Below are positions 33,054-42,299 of a DNA stretch of 64,000 nt, one piece after another. The position numbers and the translations under genes were made by a program. The notes under the pieces are model-generated. The model was not told where the DNA came from. It ran no database searches and saw only the letters and a program-made list of their open reading frames with translations. The stretch comes from Nocardia niigatensis NBRC 100131 (GTDB taxonomy: Bacteria; Actinomycetota; Actinomycetes; Mycobacteriales; Mycobacteriaceae): assembly GCF_000308655.1 (NCBI RefSeq), contig NZ_BAGC01000113.1:62001-126000 (forward strand), in the 5' to 3' direction. The number at the start of each line of letters is the position of its first letter. The stretch's first letter is position 1.

Positions 33054-34055
33054 ATGGGGTGGTATCCGGCGGGCATGAAGGCGGATGCGAGGAAGGAACC
33101 GAAGGTCGTCGTCATCACCGGAGCGAGCGCGGGGATCGGGCGGGCCGCAGCGCGGATATTCGGCGCGCAGGGGGCGTCGGTCGCGCTGCTGGCGCGGGGC
33201 CGGGCCGGGCTGGAGGCCGCCGCCGCGGACGTGTGCGCCGCGGGCGGGCGGGCGCTGGCGATTCCGGTCGATGTCGCGGAGCACACCGCGGTGGATGCCG
33301 CCGCGAGCCGGATCGAGGCGGAGCTGGGACCCATTGACGTGTGGGTGAATTCGGCCTTCACCTCGGTATTCGCGCCGTTCCGGGAGATCGATCCGCTGGA
33401 GTTCCGGCGGGTCACCGAGGTGACCTATCTCGGTTCGGTGCACGGGACGCGGGCGGCGCTGGCGCGCATGCTGCCGCGGAACCGGGGTGCGATCGTGCAG
33501 GTCGGGTCGGCCCTGGGGGAGCGGTCGATTCCCCTGCAGTCCGCGTACTGCGGAGCCAAGCACGCGGTGAACGGATTCGTGGAGGCCGTGCGGGTAGAAC
33601 TGCTGCACGAGCACAGCAATGTGCACATCACCATCGTGCAGGCGCCGGCGGTGAACACTCCGCAGTTCTCGTGGGTGCTGTCGCGGCTGCCGCGCACACC
33701 GCAGCCGGTGCCGCCGATCTACCAGCCGGAGGTGGTCGCGCGCACGATCGCCTTCGCGGCCGAACATCCACGGCACAAACAGTATTGGGTGGGCGCGAGC
33801 ACCGTCGGCACCGTGCTCGCGCAGCGGCTGGCCCCGGCGCTGCTGGACCGGTATCTGGCCCGCACCGGCTTCGACAGCCAGCAGACCGACGCCCCCGCCC
33901 CGGCGCGGGCGGACAATCTGTGGACGCCGCTGGACGAGGGCGACGGCCACGACTACGGCGCGCACGGCGTGTTCGACGGTCGGGCTCACCCGCGCAGCCC
34001 GCAGTCGTGGCTCACCCGGCGGGTGCTGTCACTCGGCGGATTCGGCAGGGCGTGA
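33054..34055 (+). CDS. SDR family oxidoreductase
   Basis: A 333-aa (or 326-aa from ATG 33075) SDR with VVITGASAGIGRAAARI, the VNSAF variant of NNAG, and the catalytic SAYCGAKHAVNGF (Tyr-x3-Lys). The long C-terminal extension (DQQTDAPAPARADN... region, about 80 residues) is typical of actinobacterial members of unknown substrate. Its last 27 bp overlap the enolase-superfamily gene tail-to-tail. Confidence 0.82.
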   Translation: MGWYPAGMKADARKEPKVVVITGASAGIGRAAARIFGAQGASVALLARGRAGLEAAAADVCAAGGRALAIPVDVAEHTAVDAAASRIEAELGPIDVWVNSAFTSVFAPFREIDPLEFRRVTEVTYLGSVHGTRAALARMLPRNRGAIVQVGSALGERSIPLQSAYCGAKHAVNGFVEAVRVELLHEHSNVHITIVQAPAVNTPQFSWVLSRLPRTPQPVPPIYQPEVVARTIAFAAEHPRHKQYWVGASTVGTVLAQRLAPALLDRYLARTGFDSQQTDAPAPARADNLWTPLDEGDGHDYGAHGVFDGRAHPRSPQSWLTRRVLSLGGFGRA

Positions 34056-35138
34056 GATCCGGTACGGCGCGGCGGATTCCGACAGCCGCATGCCGTGGCC
34101 GTACGGTTCGGCGTCCTGCCCGCGCGGCGCGATCCGGCCCTCGACGACCGTCGGCGTCCCGGTGAGGAGCAGCGGTTCGAGCCGCGCGTGATCGATGAAC
34201 CATTCGATATGCCGCAGCCTCGGCACCGCCGCGGCGATGCCCGCGTGCAGGGCGGGAGCGCAATGTGCCGAGACGTCACGGTGATTGGCCGCGGCGACGG
34301 CGGCGGCGCGCAGGAATCCGGTGTAGCCGCCGCAGCGGGTGATGTCGAGTTGCAGGCAGTCGACGACATCGATCAGGCGTTCGGCCTCGTACTCACTGTA
34401 GATGTACTCGCCCGCCGTGACGTCGCAGCGGACGGCGTCGCGGACCGTGCGCAGCCCGGGGATGTCATCGCTGGTGACTGGTTCCTCGAACCAGACGACA
34501 CCGAGCCGGTCGAGTTCCGCGCCGATCCGGCAGGCCTCGCCGGGCGTGTACGCGCCGTTCGCGTCGACCATGACGGCGGTCCGACCTCCGAGGAGTTTGC
34601 GCACCAGTGTGATTCGTTCGACATCGCGCTCGGCGTCGACGCCGATCTTGATCTTCACTGCCGTGCAGCCCGCGGCCTTCCAGCCGATGACCTGATCGGT
34701 GAGCTGGTCGTCGGTGAGATCGACGAACCCGCCCGAACCGTAGACGGCCGTGGCCCGGCCCGCCGAGCCGAGCACGGTGTCCAGGGCGGTTTCCATCAGG
34801 CGGGCCTTGAGGTCCCACAGGGCGATGTCCACGGCGCTGAGCGCATGCCCCACGACTCCCGGCGTGCCGAAGTTGCGGCACGCGCGCCGCAGCCGCAGCC
34901 AGGTGTCGGTGACATCATCGGGTGAGGTGCCGCGCAGCAACGACGCCAGATGATGTTCGACGACCGTCGCGGCCGCGGGGGAGCTGTAGGTCCAGCCCAG
35001 CCCGCGTTCGTGCCCGGCCCGGATCGACACGGCGACGGCGGTGGTCGCGTCCCAGGTCAGCGTCCCGTCCGTCTCGGGCTGCGGGGTGGGGAATCGATAG
35101 GTCTCGACGGTGATGTCGTCGATGAGCGGGGTACTCAC
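34029..35138 (-). CDS. enolase-superfamily (mandelate racemase-type) dehydratase/racemase
   Basis: The 369-aa protein carries the mandelate racemase subgroup residues: KIKIG (KxK base), metal ligands in MVDANGAY, WFEEPV and AGEYIYS, then LDITRCGG and the His in VSAHCAPALHAGIA. It abstracts an alpha proton from a carboxylate sugar acid or similar substrate. The ATG at 35138 overlaps the stop of the FAD/Fe-S oxidoreductase gene by 4 bp. The two thus form an operon that may dehydrate and oxidise a hydroxy acid; the exact substrate cannot be read from sequence. Confidence 0.85.
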   Translation of the reverse strand: MSTPLIDDITVETYRFPTPQPETDGTLTWDATTAVAVSIRAGHERGLGWTYSSPAAATVVEHHLASLLRGTSPDDVTDTWLRLRRACRNFGTPGVVGHALSAVDIALWDLKARLMETALDTVLGSAGRATAVYGSGGFVDLTDDQLTDQVIGWKAAGCTAVKIKIGVDAERDVERITLVRKLLGGRTAVMVDANGAYTPGEACRIGAELDRLGVVWFEEPVTSDDIPGLRTVRDAVRCDVTAGEYIYSEYEAERLIDVVDCLQLDITRCGGYTGFLRAAAVAAANHRDVSAHCAPALHAGIAAAVPRLRHIEWFIDHARLEPLLLTGTPTVVEGRIAPRGQDAEPYGHGMRLSESAAPYRISRPAESAE

Positions 35139-38029
35139 AGGGATTCGCCTCGGATCGCGGCCGCGAGCAACTCGGCGGCATGATGGGGTCGCGCCTCGGG
35201 CAGGAGATCACGGATCTGGGTGCGGCAGCTGAACCCGTCCGCCACGACGGCCGTCTCGGGTGAACGCGCCCGCAATGCGGGCAGCAGGGCGTCCTCGGCA
35301 CAGGCGACCGAGACCTCGTAGTGGCCTTTCTCGAAGCCGAAATTGCCTGCGAGACCGCAGCATCCGGCGTCCAGGACATCCACCTGGGCGCCGGTGGCGG
35401 CGAGCAGCTCACGATCCCGGTCGAAGTGGAGAATGGCGTGCTGATGGCAATGCGGCTGCACCACAGCGGATCCGCCGACCAGCGGGGGCGACCACTCGGG
35501 GGCCCGTTCGGCGAGCAGCTCGGCCAACGTGCGGGTCTGCCCGGCGAGGCGGTGGGCGTCCTCGTCGCCGTGCAGCAGCTCGGGAAGGTCCGATCGGAAT
35601 ACCGCCGCGCAGCTGGGCTCGAGCACGACGACCGGAATCCCCTCGCGCAGTACGGGTTCCAGAATGCCAAGGGTGCGCTTCAGGATCCGGCGGGCGGTCG
35701 GCAGCTGACCGGTGGATATCCAGGTCAGGCCGCAGCACACGGTGCGGGCCGGGATCTCGACCTGAAATCCCGCGGCGGTGAGCACCTCGGCCGCGGCCTG
35801 CGCGATGCCGGGCTCGAAGTTGTTGGTGAACGTATCCGGCCACAGCAGCACCCGGCCGTGTGGAGCAGGGGCGAAACCGTCCGCACCGGTGAATGTCTCG
35901 GTGAACCGGGCACGGGCGAACCGGGGGAATTGCCGCCGCGGATCCACCCCGCCGGCGCGCGCGATGACACGCCGCAGTCCGGGCGTGTGGGTCAGCGCGT
36001 TGACGACCGGCGCGGCGGAAGTGGCGAGCCTGGCCCACAGCGGAATCCAGCCCATCGAGTAGTGAGCCATCGGCCGCAGCCGGCGATGGTAGTGATGAGA
36101 CAGGAACTCCGCCTTGTAGGTCGCCATGTCCACGTCGACCGGGCAGTCGCTGCGACAACCCTTGCAGGCCAGGCACAGATCGAGGGCATCGCGCACCTCG
36201 GTCGAACGCCAGCCCTCCGTGATGACATCACCCTCGAGCATCTCGAACAGCAGGCGGGCGCGGCCACGGGTCGAATGCTCCTCCTCCCGGGTGGCCCGGT
36301 AGCTGGGGCACATGACGCCACCGCTCTCACCGCGGCATTTGCCGACGCCGACACAGCGATTGGCGGCATGGCTGAACCGGAAGCCGTCCGCGGGGAACGC
36401 GAAGTGCGTCGCGGGTTCCCACGGCCGGTAGGCCGCCCCCTGGCGCAGATCGCCATCCAGGGGGCGGGGCTGGACGATCTTGCCCGGATTCATCCGGTTA
36501 CGCGGATCGAACAGGTGTTTCAGCTCGCCGAACGCGTTGATCACCCTTTCGCCGAACATGATTCGCAGCAGTTCGGCGCGCGACTGTCCGTCACCGTGCT
36601 CACCCGACAGTGAACCGCCGTAATGCACCACCAGATGCGCGCTCTGCGTGACGAATTCGCGGTAGCGGGCGATACCGTCGGCGGTGCGCAGATCGAAGGG
36701 GATGCGGGTGTGCACGCAGCCCTGGCCGAAATGACCGTAGAGCGAGCTGGATTCGTAGTCGAACCGCTGCAGCAGCCGCTCGAAGTCGCGCAGATAGTCG
36801 CCGAGCCGGTGGGGCGGCACCGCGGCGTCCTCCCAGCCCTCGTGCGTCTCGCGGCCGCCGGGCGGATAGGCGGTGGCGCCCAGTCCGGCTTCCCGTGCAG
36901 ACCACAACTCGGCTTCACGCTCGGGCTCGTCGACCAGGGTGGCGCTCGCGCCGGAGTGGCGCTGGACGGTGCGCATAATCTCCCTGGCCGCGCTATCGGC
37001 CGCGTCCTGGGTGTCACCGTCGAATTGCGCCATCAGCCAGGCGTTCCCGTCCGGCAGCTGCTGGATCGCGTGCGCGGCGAGATGCCGGCTGTGCTCGAGC
37101 TGGACGAGCCGGCCGTCCAGCCCCTCCAGCGCGGCCGGGTGATGCCGCAGTACTGCGGGCACCGCGTCGGCGGCGGTGAACACATCCGGGAAGCCCAGCA
37201 CCACGAGCGCTTTCGCGGCGGGGACCGGGACCAGGTCGAGCTCGGCACGCAGCACGGTCACCAGGGTGCTCTCACTGCCGACCAGCAGTTTGGCGGCGTC
37301 GCAACCGTGCTCGGGAAGCAGCGAATCGAGGTTGTAGCCCGATACCCGGCGCGGGATGTCGGGATACGAGCTGCGGATATCGTCCGCATAGCGCTCGGCC
37401 AGGCCGCGCAACGCGTCTCGCAGCGGGTCGGTGAGGCCCGCCATCCCGGGACCGACCCACATGCGTGTGCCGTCGTAGGTCAGCACCTCCAGCCTGCGCA
37501 CCGAATCGGCCATCTTGCCGTACGCCTGCGCGGTGGAACCGCACGAGTTGTTGCCGATCATCCCGCCGATTGTGCAGCTGACATGGGTCGACGGCTTCGG
37601 TCCGACCATGAGGTCGTAGGGGCGCAGCTCGGTGTTGAGGGCGTCCAGGGCGATGCCCGGCTCGACCACCACGGTCCGCGCCTGCGCGTCCAGGCTCGTG
37701 ACCCCGTGGCAGTACTTGGTCCAGTCCAGAACGACCGCGGCATTGCAGCACTGGCCCGCCAGACTGGTGCCGCCGCCCCGGGACAGGACGGGCATATCGT
37801 GCTCGCGACACACCGCTAACGCGGCCACGGCATCGTCGGGCGTGCGGGGGACGACCACGCCCAGCGGCAGGGCCCGGTAGTTGGAGGCGTCGGTGGAGTA
37901 CGCCGCCCGAGATCCCGGGTCGAAGCGCACCTCCCCGGCGACCGCGCGCGTCAGGTCGGCGGCGACGGCATCGAGGGGTAGCCGGGCGCGTTGCCCGGGT
38001 CGTAGCTGGTGATCGGCTCCGGCCGTCAT
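35135..38029 (-). CDS. FAD and Fe-S fused oxidoreductase (D-2-hydroxyacid/GlcD-type)
   Basis: The 964-aa protein joins three parts. First is an FAD-binding PCMH domain (about residues 40-260; VLSRGGGTSLAGQCCNAAVV). Then comes a D-lactate/glycolate dehydrogenase C-terminal domain (GEHGDGQSRAELL). Last is a ferredoxin-plus-CCG module (CVGVGKCRGESGGVMCPSY and CLACKGCRSDCPVDVDM, then CCG-type motifs RTVCCGLTWIS and DAGCCGLAGNFG). It should oxidise a D-2-hydroxy acid and pass electrons to a quinone or flavoprotein. It is co-translated with the enolase-superfamily enzyme. Confidence 0.88.
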   Translation of the reverse strand: MTAGADHQLRPGQRARLPLDAVAADLTRAVAGEVRFDPGSRAAYSTDASNYRALPLGVVVPRTPDDAVAALAVCREHDMPVLSRGGGTSLAGQCCNAAVVLDWTKYCHGVTSLDAQARTVVVEPGIALDALNTELRPYDLMVGPKPSTHVSCTIGGMIGNNSCGSTAQAYGKMADSVRRLEVLTYDGTRMWVGPGMAGLTDPLRDALRGLAERYADDIRSSYPDIPRRVSGYNLDSLLPEHGCDAAKLLVGSESTLVTVLRAELDLVPVPAAKALVVLGFPDVFTAADAVPAVLRHHPAALEGLDGRLVQLEHSRHLAAHAIQQLPDGNAWLMAQFDGDTQDAADSAAREIMRTVQRHSGASATLVDEPEREAELWSAREAGLGATAYPPGGRETHEGWEDAAVPPHRLGDYLRDFERLLQRFDYESSSLYGHFGQGCVHTRIPFDLRTADGIARYREFVTQSAHLVVHYGGSLSGEHGDGQSRAELLRIMFGERVINAFGELKHLFDPRNRMNPGKIVQPRPLDGDLRQGAAYRPWEPATHFAFPADGFRFSHAANRCVGVGKCRGESGGVMCPSYRATREEEHSTRGRARLLFEMLEGDVITEGWRSTEVRDALDLCLACKGCRSDCPVDVDMATYKAEFLSHHYHRRLRPMAHYSMGWIPLWARLATSAAPVVNALTHTPGLRRVIARAGGVDPRRQFPRFARARFTETFTGADGFAPAPHGRVLLWPDTFTNNFEPGIAQAAAEVLTAAGFQVEIPARTVCCGLTWISTGQLPTARRILKRTLGILEPVLREGIPVVVLEPSCAAVFRSDLPELLHGDEDAHRLAGQTRTLAELLAERAPEWSPPLVGGSAVVQPHCHQHAILHFDRDRELLAATGAQVDVLDAGCCGLAGNFGFEKGHYEVSVACAEDALLPALRARSPETAVVADGFSCRTQIRDLLPEARPHHAAELLAAAIRGESL

Positions 38030-38186
38030 CGGCGCGCCTCCATCCGGTGGTCACATGCTGCGGTCTTCGGCTCTCCTGTCGCGCGGATACCCGCTTCGCC
38101 CGCGTAATCACCTGCCGATTGGGGCGCGGGTGCGCGGGTACTCGGGCGCTGTTCGAAGAGATCCGGCAACAGGGACAGGAGGCGCC

Positions 38187-39980
38187 ATGACCCGGCAAGT
38201 GAGTGATCATGTCGTGGAGCGGCTGCGGGAATGGGGTGTCGAGCAGGTCTTCGGCTATCCCGGCGACGGGATCAACGGCCTCATCGCGGCCTTCGGTCGC
38301 GCCGACGGAAAGCCGGCCTTCATCCAGGCCCGTCACGAGGAGATGGCCGCCTTCGAGGCGACCGGGTACGCGAAGTTCAGCGGCAATGTGGGGGTGTGCA
38401 CGGCGACCTCGGGTCCCGGCGCGATCCATCTGCTGAACGGGCTGTACGACGCGAAACTGGACCATGTGCCCGTGGTGGCGATCGTAGGCCAGACCGCGCG
38501 CAGCGCCATGGGCGGCAGCTATCAGCAGGAAGTCGATCTGCAGAGCCTGTTCAAGGACGTGGCCTCGGACTACCTGGTCGAGGTGAACGTGTCGAGCCAG
38601 TTGCCCAACGCGCTCGACCGCGCCTTCCGCACCGCGCGCACCCGGCGCGCGCCGACCACGGTGATCATTCCCTCCGATCTGCAGGAGGAGAAGTACGAAG
38701 CGCCCGAACACGAATTCAAGCAGGTGCCGTCCAGCGCACCGGGCACCATGGCGCCGCCGAAGGTGGTTCCGCCCCGCTCCGATATCGAGCGTGCGGCCGA
38801 AATCCTCAATGCCGGAACCAGAGTCGCGATCCTGGCCGGACAGGGGGCGCGCGGCTGCGCCACCGAACTCACCCGCATCGCCGAGCTGACCGGAGCCGGA
38901 GTGGCCAAGGCACTGCTCGGCAAGGACGTGCTCTCCGACGAGCTGCCGTTCGTGACCGGGTCGATCGGCCTGCTCGGCACCCGGCCCAGCTACGAACTGA
39001 TGCGCGACTGCGACACCCTGCTCATCGTGGGCTCGAATTTCCCTTACGCCCAGTTCCTTCCGGACTTCGGACAGGCCCGCGCCGTCCAGATCGATATCGA
39101 CGGCACCATGATCGGCATGCGCTACCCGACCGAGGTCAACCTGGTCGGCGACGCCAAAGCCACACTGGCCGAGCTGATTCCGATGCTGGCGCCGAATCCG
39201 GACCGGGCCTGGACGATCGACATCCAGGAGAGCGTCGCCCGCTGGTGGCAGACGATCGAGAACCAGTCCATGCTCGACGCCGACCCGGTCAATCCGATGC
39301 GGGTGGCCTGGGAGCTGTCGCAGCGACTGCCCGAGAACGCCATCCTCACCTCCGATTCCGGCTCCGCGGCCAACTGGTACGCGCGCTGCCTGCGCTTCAG
39401 CGGCCGCATGCGCGGATCGCTGTCGGGCACGCTGGCCACCATGGGGCCCGGGGTGCCGTACGCGATCGGCGCCAAGTTCGCCTGCCCCGACCGGCCGGTC
39501 ATCGCCCTGGTGGGCGACGGGGCGATGCAGATGAACGGGCTCGCGGAGCTGATGACCGTCCAGCGGTATCAGGATCGCTGGGAGGACCCGCGCCTGATCG
39601 TGTGCGTCTTCCACAACAACGACCTCAACCAGGTCACCTGGGAACTGCGCGCCATGGGCGGCGAGCCGAAATTCGAAGAGTCGCAAACGATTCCGGACAT
39701 CTCCTACGCCGACGTCGCCCGTTGCATGGGTCTGTCCGCCGTCGCGGTCGACCGCCCCGACGAGATCGGCCCCGCCTGGGACACCGCCCTGTCCGCGGAT
39801 CGGCCGGTGCTGCTGGACTTCCGCACCGACCCGGAGGTTCCACCCATCCCGCCGCACGCCACCTGGGAGCAGATGAAGGACACCGCCGAAGCCATCCTCC
39901 GCGGCGACCCCGGCGGCTGGCACCTCATCGTCCAGGGCGCCAAGACCAAGGCCCAGGAGCTGCGCCCCGCTCGTCACTGA
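38187..39980 (+). CDS. thiamine-diphosphate-requiring enzyme, pyruvate oxidase/acetolactate synthase-like
   Basis: The 597-aa protein from ATG 38187 (behind AGGAGGCGCC) has the three ThDP domains. The glutamate region is QARHEEMAAFEATGYAKF (catalytic Glu about residue 51), followed by ATSGPGAIHLLNGLYDA. The C-terminal ThDP motif GDGAMQMNGLAEL...NNDLNQVTW completes the set. It resembles the actinobacterial group near pyruvate oxidase rather than biosynthetic IlvB, which is normally followed by ilvN; none is here. A weak SigF-like element (GATT-N15-GGGTAC, 38117-38141) lies upstream. Confidence 0.85.
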   Translation: MTRQVSDHVVERLREWGVEQVFGYPGDGINGLIAAFGRADGKPAFIQARHEEMAAFEATGYAKFSGNVGVCTATSGPGAIHLLNGLYDAKLDHVPVVAIVGQTARSAMGGSYQQEVDLQSLFKDVASDYLVEVNVSSQLPNALDRAFRTARTRRAPTTVIIPSDLQEEKYEAPEHEFKQVPSSAPGTMAPPKVVPPRSDIERAAEILNAGTRVAILAGQGARGCATELTRIAELTGAGVAKALLGKDVLSDELPFVTGSIGLLGTRPSYELMRDCDTLLIVGSNFPYAQFLPDFGQARAVQIDIDGTMIGMRYPTEVNLVGDAKATLAELIPMLAPNPDRAWTIDIQESVARWWQTIENQSMLDADPVNPMRVAWELSQRLPENAILTSDSGSAANWYARCLRFSGRMRGSLSGTLATMGPGVPYAIGAKFACPDRPVIALVGDGAMQMNGLAELMTVQRYQDRWEDPRLIVCVFHNNDLNQVTWELRAMGGEPKFEESQTIPDISYADVARCMGLSAVAVDRPDEIGPAWDTALSADRPVLLDFRTDPEVPPIPPHATWEQMKDTAEAILRGDPGGWHLIVQGAKTKAQELRPARH

Positions 39981-40020
39981 CCGGGATACGCCGGTATCGA
40001 AACAATATGGCGGACAAACT

Positions 40021-40045
40021 GTTTCAGGCTCGGAGACCGGGGTAG
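40021..40045 (+). promoter_or_regulatory. SigF-type promoter of CsbD gene
   Basis: GTTT (40021-40024), 15 nt, GGGTAG (40040-40045): exact -35 and one mismatch in the -10, 43 nt before the CsbD-like gene. Confidence 0.68.
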
Positions 40046-40087
40046 GTCTCCGGATGTCCCTGCAATCGGTATACGGAGGTATATCCC

Positions 40088-40333
40088 ATGTCAGAGCACG
40101 AGAAGAGCGGAGCTCGCGAGGGCGTCGAAGGCGCGGTCGAGGGCGTCAAGGGCGCCGCGAAGGAAGCCGCGGGCAAGGTCTTCGGCAACGAGGGGCTGCG
40201 CGAGGAGGGCCGCGCTCAGCAGGACAAGGCCGAAGCTCAGCGCGACGCCGCCAAGCGGGAGGCCCAGGCCGAGAAGGATCGTGCCCGGGCCCAGGCCGAG
40301 GAACTGCGTCAGCGGGCGCAGCAGAATCGATGA
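40088..40333 (+). CDS. CsbD-like stress protein
   Basis: An 81-aa, highly charged, Ala/Lys/Glu/Gln-rich helical protein. The N-terminal part (GAREGVEGAVEGVKGAAKEA) follows the CsbD repeat pattern, and the rest is a long amphipathic helix (AQRDAAKREAQAEKDRARAQ). CsbD-type proteins are made at high level in general stress in many bacteria with unknown action. GGAGG precedes the ATG, and a SigF-type promoter lies upstream. Confidence 0.8.
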   Translation: MSEHEKSGAREGVEGAVEGVKGAAKEAAGKVFGNEGLREEGRAQQDKAEAQRDAAKREAQAEKDRARAQAEELRQRAQQNR

Positions 40334-40374
40334 TGGCCCACGTCGTGCGAGTGGCGTAGACGGGGCGGCGACGC

Positions 40375-41613
40375 CTAGATCACGCCGTCTCTAGCGGTAT
40401 CCGCACCGAAATCCCCTGGCTCACAACTGAACAGGCCGGGGGATTTCCGGTGCGGACGGCCTTCGGTGATATTCCCTTCCCGGGAATACAGGTCGGCCGG
40501 ATGCCGGTGGCAGCCCTCCAGGGTGGCATTCGCCAACTCGGTGACGACATCACCGACGTCTCGACGCAGGCGGAAGGCCTCGAGCTGGCGGCATGCGCCG
40601 TTGCCGCGGGCGAGAACGGCCTGGATGGCGCTGGTGACGAAGTCGCGGTCGCCCAATTCCTCGAGTGCCGGCCCGATGTGATCGACGAGTTCCGCGAGGC
40701 GCGCTTGAACCGGGATGACACTGCCGTCCACGGGGTGGATGCCATTGCCGTTGATGCCGGTACGCGCGGCCTTCCAGTACGCCGCGCGCAGTATCTCGTG
40801 CTGGACCGGGAATGCGATGACCCCTTGCTCCAATGACATTCGCGCGGTCATCACCGTGGCTCGCACCAGGGTGGCGAGCAGGCCGGTCTCCTCGACCGTG
40901 GCGGGGATGTCGCTGACCCTGATTTCGACGGTGGGATACCTCATGGACGGCCGGACGTCCCAGTACACCATCGTTTCGTCGAGAATGTTGCCGCTCGAAA
41001 CCATCATGTCGACCATGGCGTCGTAATCCTTCGTCGACGCGAAATAGGGCGGAGGTCCGGCGCTGGGCCAGCGTTGCCACAGAATGTTCCGCCAACTGGC
41101 GAACCCGCTGTCGACGCTGCGGTAGATCGCGGAATTCGCGGTCAGTGCCAGGAACAGCGGCAACCAGGGGCGCACGTGGTTGCTGACCTGGACGGCGGTC
41201 TCCCTATCCGGAATCGCGACGTGCACGTGGCAGCCGCACAGCCCCTGCTCGCGGGCGAGCAAGCCGAATTCCGCGGCGATGCGCCGATAGCGTGGCGTGT
41301 CGGTCACCGGGAATTCGCGTGGCACCGTCGGTGGAATCGCCACCGCGAGCAGCCGTGCGCCGTGCTCCTCCGCGCAGGACGCCACACCGAGACGCAGATC
41401 GCGCAATTCCTGGATCAACTCGGCAGTGCTGGAATGTACGCGGGTATTCGTCTCCACCTGGCATCGGGTGAGTTCCAGCTTCAGTCCGATTCCACACTCG
41501 GCCGCGGTCCTGGCGACCTCGGCGTTCTTCGCGGCAGGCGCACCTGTCGCGCTGTCCGCGAGCAGAAACTCTTCCTCGACGCCGACAGTCGGCTGGGCCG
41601 CGTCCATTGCCAT
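40375..41613 (-). CDS. carboxylate-amine ligase, GCS2/YbdK family
   Basis: The 412-aa protein belongs to the glutamate-cysteine ligase family 2: the opening TVGVEEEFLLAD carries the ATP/Mg glutamates, then LELTRCQVETNT, GCHVHVAIPD and the arginine-rich YPTVEIRVSD. Family members of this length bind an amino acid and couple it to cysteine or a related amine, for gamma-glutamylcysteine or ergothioneine-type thiols. The last 30 or so residues (RPHRKSPGLFSCEPGDFG) are encoded by a terminator-like hairpin and probably add an unusual tail. Confidence 0.85.
   Translation of the reverse strand: MAMDAAQPTVGVEEEFLLADSATGAPAAKNAEVARTAAECGIGLKLELTRCQVETNTRVHSSTAELIQELRDLRLGVASCAEEHGARLLAVAIPPTVPREFPVTDTPRYRRIAAEFGLLAREQGLCGCHVHVAIPDRETAVQVSNHVRPWLPLFLALTANSAIYRSVDSGFASWRNILWQRWPSAGPPPYFASTKDYDAMVDMMVSSGNILDETMVYWDVRPSMRYPTVEIRVSDIPATVEETGLLATLVRATVMTARMSLEQGVIAFPVQHEILRAAYWKAARTGINGNGIHPVDGSVIPVQARLAELVDHIGPALEELGDRDFVTSAIQAVLARGNGACRQLEAFRLRRDVGDVVTELANATLEGCHRHPADLYSREGNITEGRPHRKSPGLFSCEPGDFGADTARDGVI
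40403..40453. terminator. terminator-like hairpin inside 3' end of ligase gene
   Basis: GCACCG-AAATCCCC (40403-40416) pairs with GGGGATTTCCGGTGC (40439-40453) with one bulge. It closely resembles the hairpin at 42032-42071 (shared AAATCCCCTGG, AACAGGCC, GGGGATTTC). It lies within the last 80 bp of the ligase ORF, so termination and coding overlap. Confidence 0.6.
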
Positions 41614-41666
41614 GAGGTTACTCCCGGGTCCCGCGTTCCCGTCCGGAGCACCGGGGAAATGGCCTC

Positions 41667-41691
41667 GTTAGGTCCGTATTCGGTGGGGTAT
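41667..41691 (+). promoter_or_regulatory. SigF-type promoter of small membrane protein gene
   Basis: GTTA (41667-41670), 15 nt, GGGTAT (41686-41691): exact -10, one mismatch in the -35, 30 nt upstream of the GTG at 41721. Confidence 0.68.
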
Positions 41692-41720
41692 CCGCCCAGC
41701 AGGAGAGAAGGAGATGCGAA

Positions 41721-41984
41721 GTGAGAACGTATGAGAATGACCGTTTTCTGTGGCGTGGCGGACGACGCACGCGCGCCGGCGGCCTGGTGCTGGTACTGGT
41801 GCTCGCGTGGCTGATCATCGGTGCCGTGGCCGCGGGACAACGGCACTACTACGACAGCGCGCCGACCAACTGCGCCAGCGCCGGAACAATCGCGGTGACC
41901 ATTGTCGCGGGTCCGCTGAACTACCTCGGCGTGAACCCGAAGATCGGCAATTGCCATGTCGAGGTGCCGCAGCCCAGTCAATGA
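41721..41984 (+). CDS. small single-span membrane protein (87 aa)
   Basis: The GTG start follows GGAGAGAAGGAGATG. The 87-aa product has a basic N-terminus (GGRRTRAG), one hydrophobic helix (GLVLVLVLAWLIIGAVAAG), and a short exported domain with two Cys residues (TNCASAGT, IGNCHVEV) that could form a disulfide outside the cell. No named family is recognised. The SigF-type promoter makes it a stress-induced envelope protein candidate. Confidence 0.65.
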   Translation: MRTYENDRFLWRGGRRTRAGGLVLVLVLAWLIIGAVAAGQRHYYDSAPTNCASAGTIAVTIVAGPLNYLGVNPKIGNCHVEVPQPSQ

Positions 41985-42031
41985 GTGACCGAGGACGCGC
42001 GGTGGCGCTTGCCGATCTGCGGTCCGAAACC

Positions 42032-42071
42032 GAAATCCCCTGGCCCGCAAGAGAACAGGCCAGGGGATTTC
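42032..42071. terminator. bidirectional terminator hairpin
   Basis: GAAATCCCCTGGCC (42032-42045) pairs perfectly over 14 bp with GGCCAGGGGATTTC (42058-42071). It lies between the end of the small membrane protein gene (41984) and the end of the convergent DUF6131 gene (42106). It belongs to the same sequence family as the hairpin at 40403-40453. Confidence 0.75.
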
Positions 42072-42105
42072 TGATTGTGCGAGTGAATCAACCAAATCGA
42101 GCGAA

Positions 42106-42261
42106 TCACCAATAGTGGGAACGTCCGCCGATCGGGCGACCGGCCATGCCGAGCAGCCAGGCCACCGCGCCGATGATCATCAGAATGACACCGATGGTCG
42201 TCAGGATCGGGATACCGAAAACAATTCCCAAGATCAGCAGGATGACACCCAGGATGATCAT
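42106..42261 (-). CDS. DUF6131-like small membrane protein (51 aa)
   Basis: From ATG 42261, behind AAGGAA, the protein is almost entirely two hydrophobic helices (IILGVILLILGIVFGIPILT and IGVILMIIGAVAWLLGMAGR) with the end GGRSHYW, the typical appearance of DUF6131 proteins. The longer start at 42300 lacks a good ribosome-binding site. The function is unknown. A near-consensus SigF-type promoter is upstream. Confidence 0.78.
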   Translation of the reverse strand: MIILGVILLILGIVFGIPILTTIGVILMIIGAVAWLLGMAGRPIGGRSHYW

Positions 42262-42299
42262 GATAGTTCCTTCGTGCGGGCGATTGTGACAGTGACGCA

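Noticed and set aside
37272..39977. 901-aa open frame on the minus strand opposite the ThDP enzyme
   Set aside because: Its 3' part is out of frame with the real FAD/Fe-S gene, and the ThDP enzyme on the other strand has all catalytic motifs.
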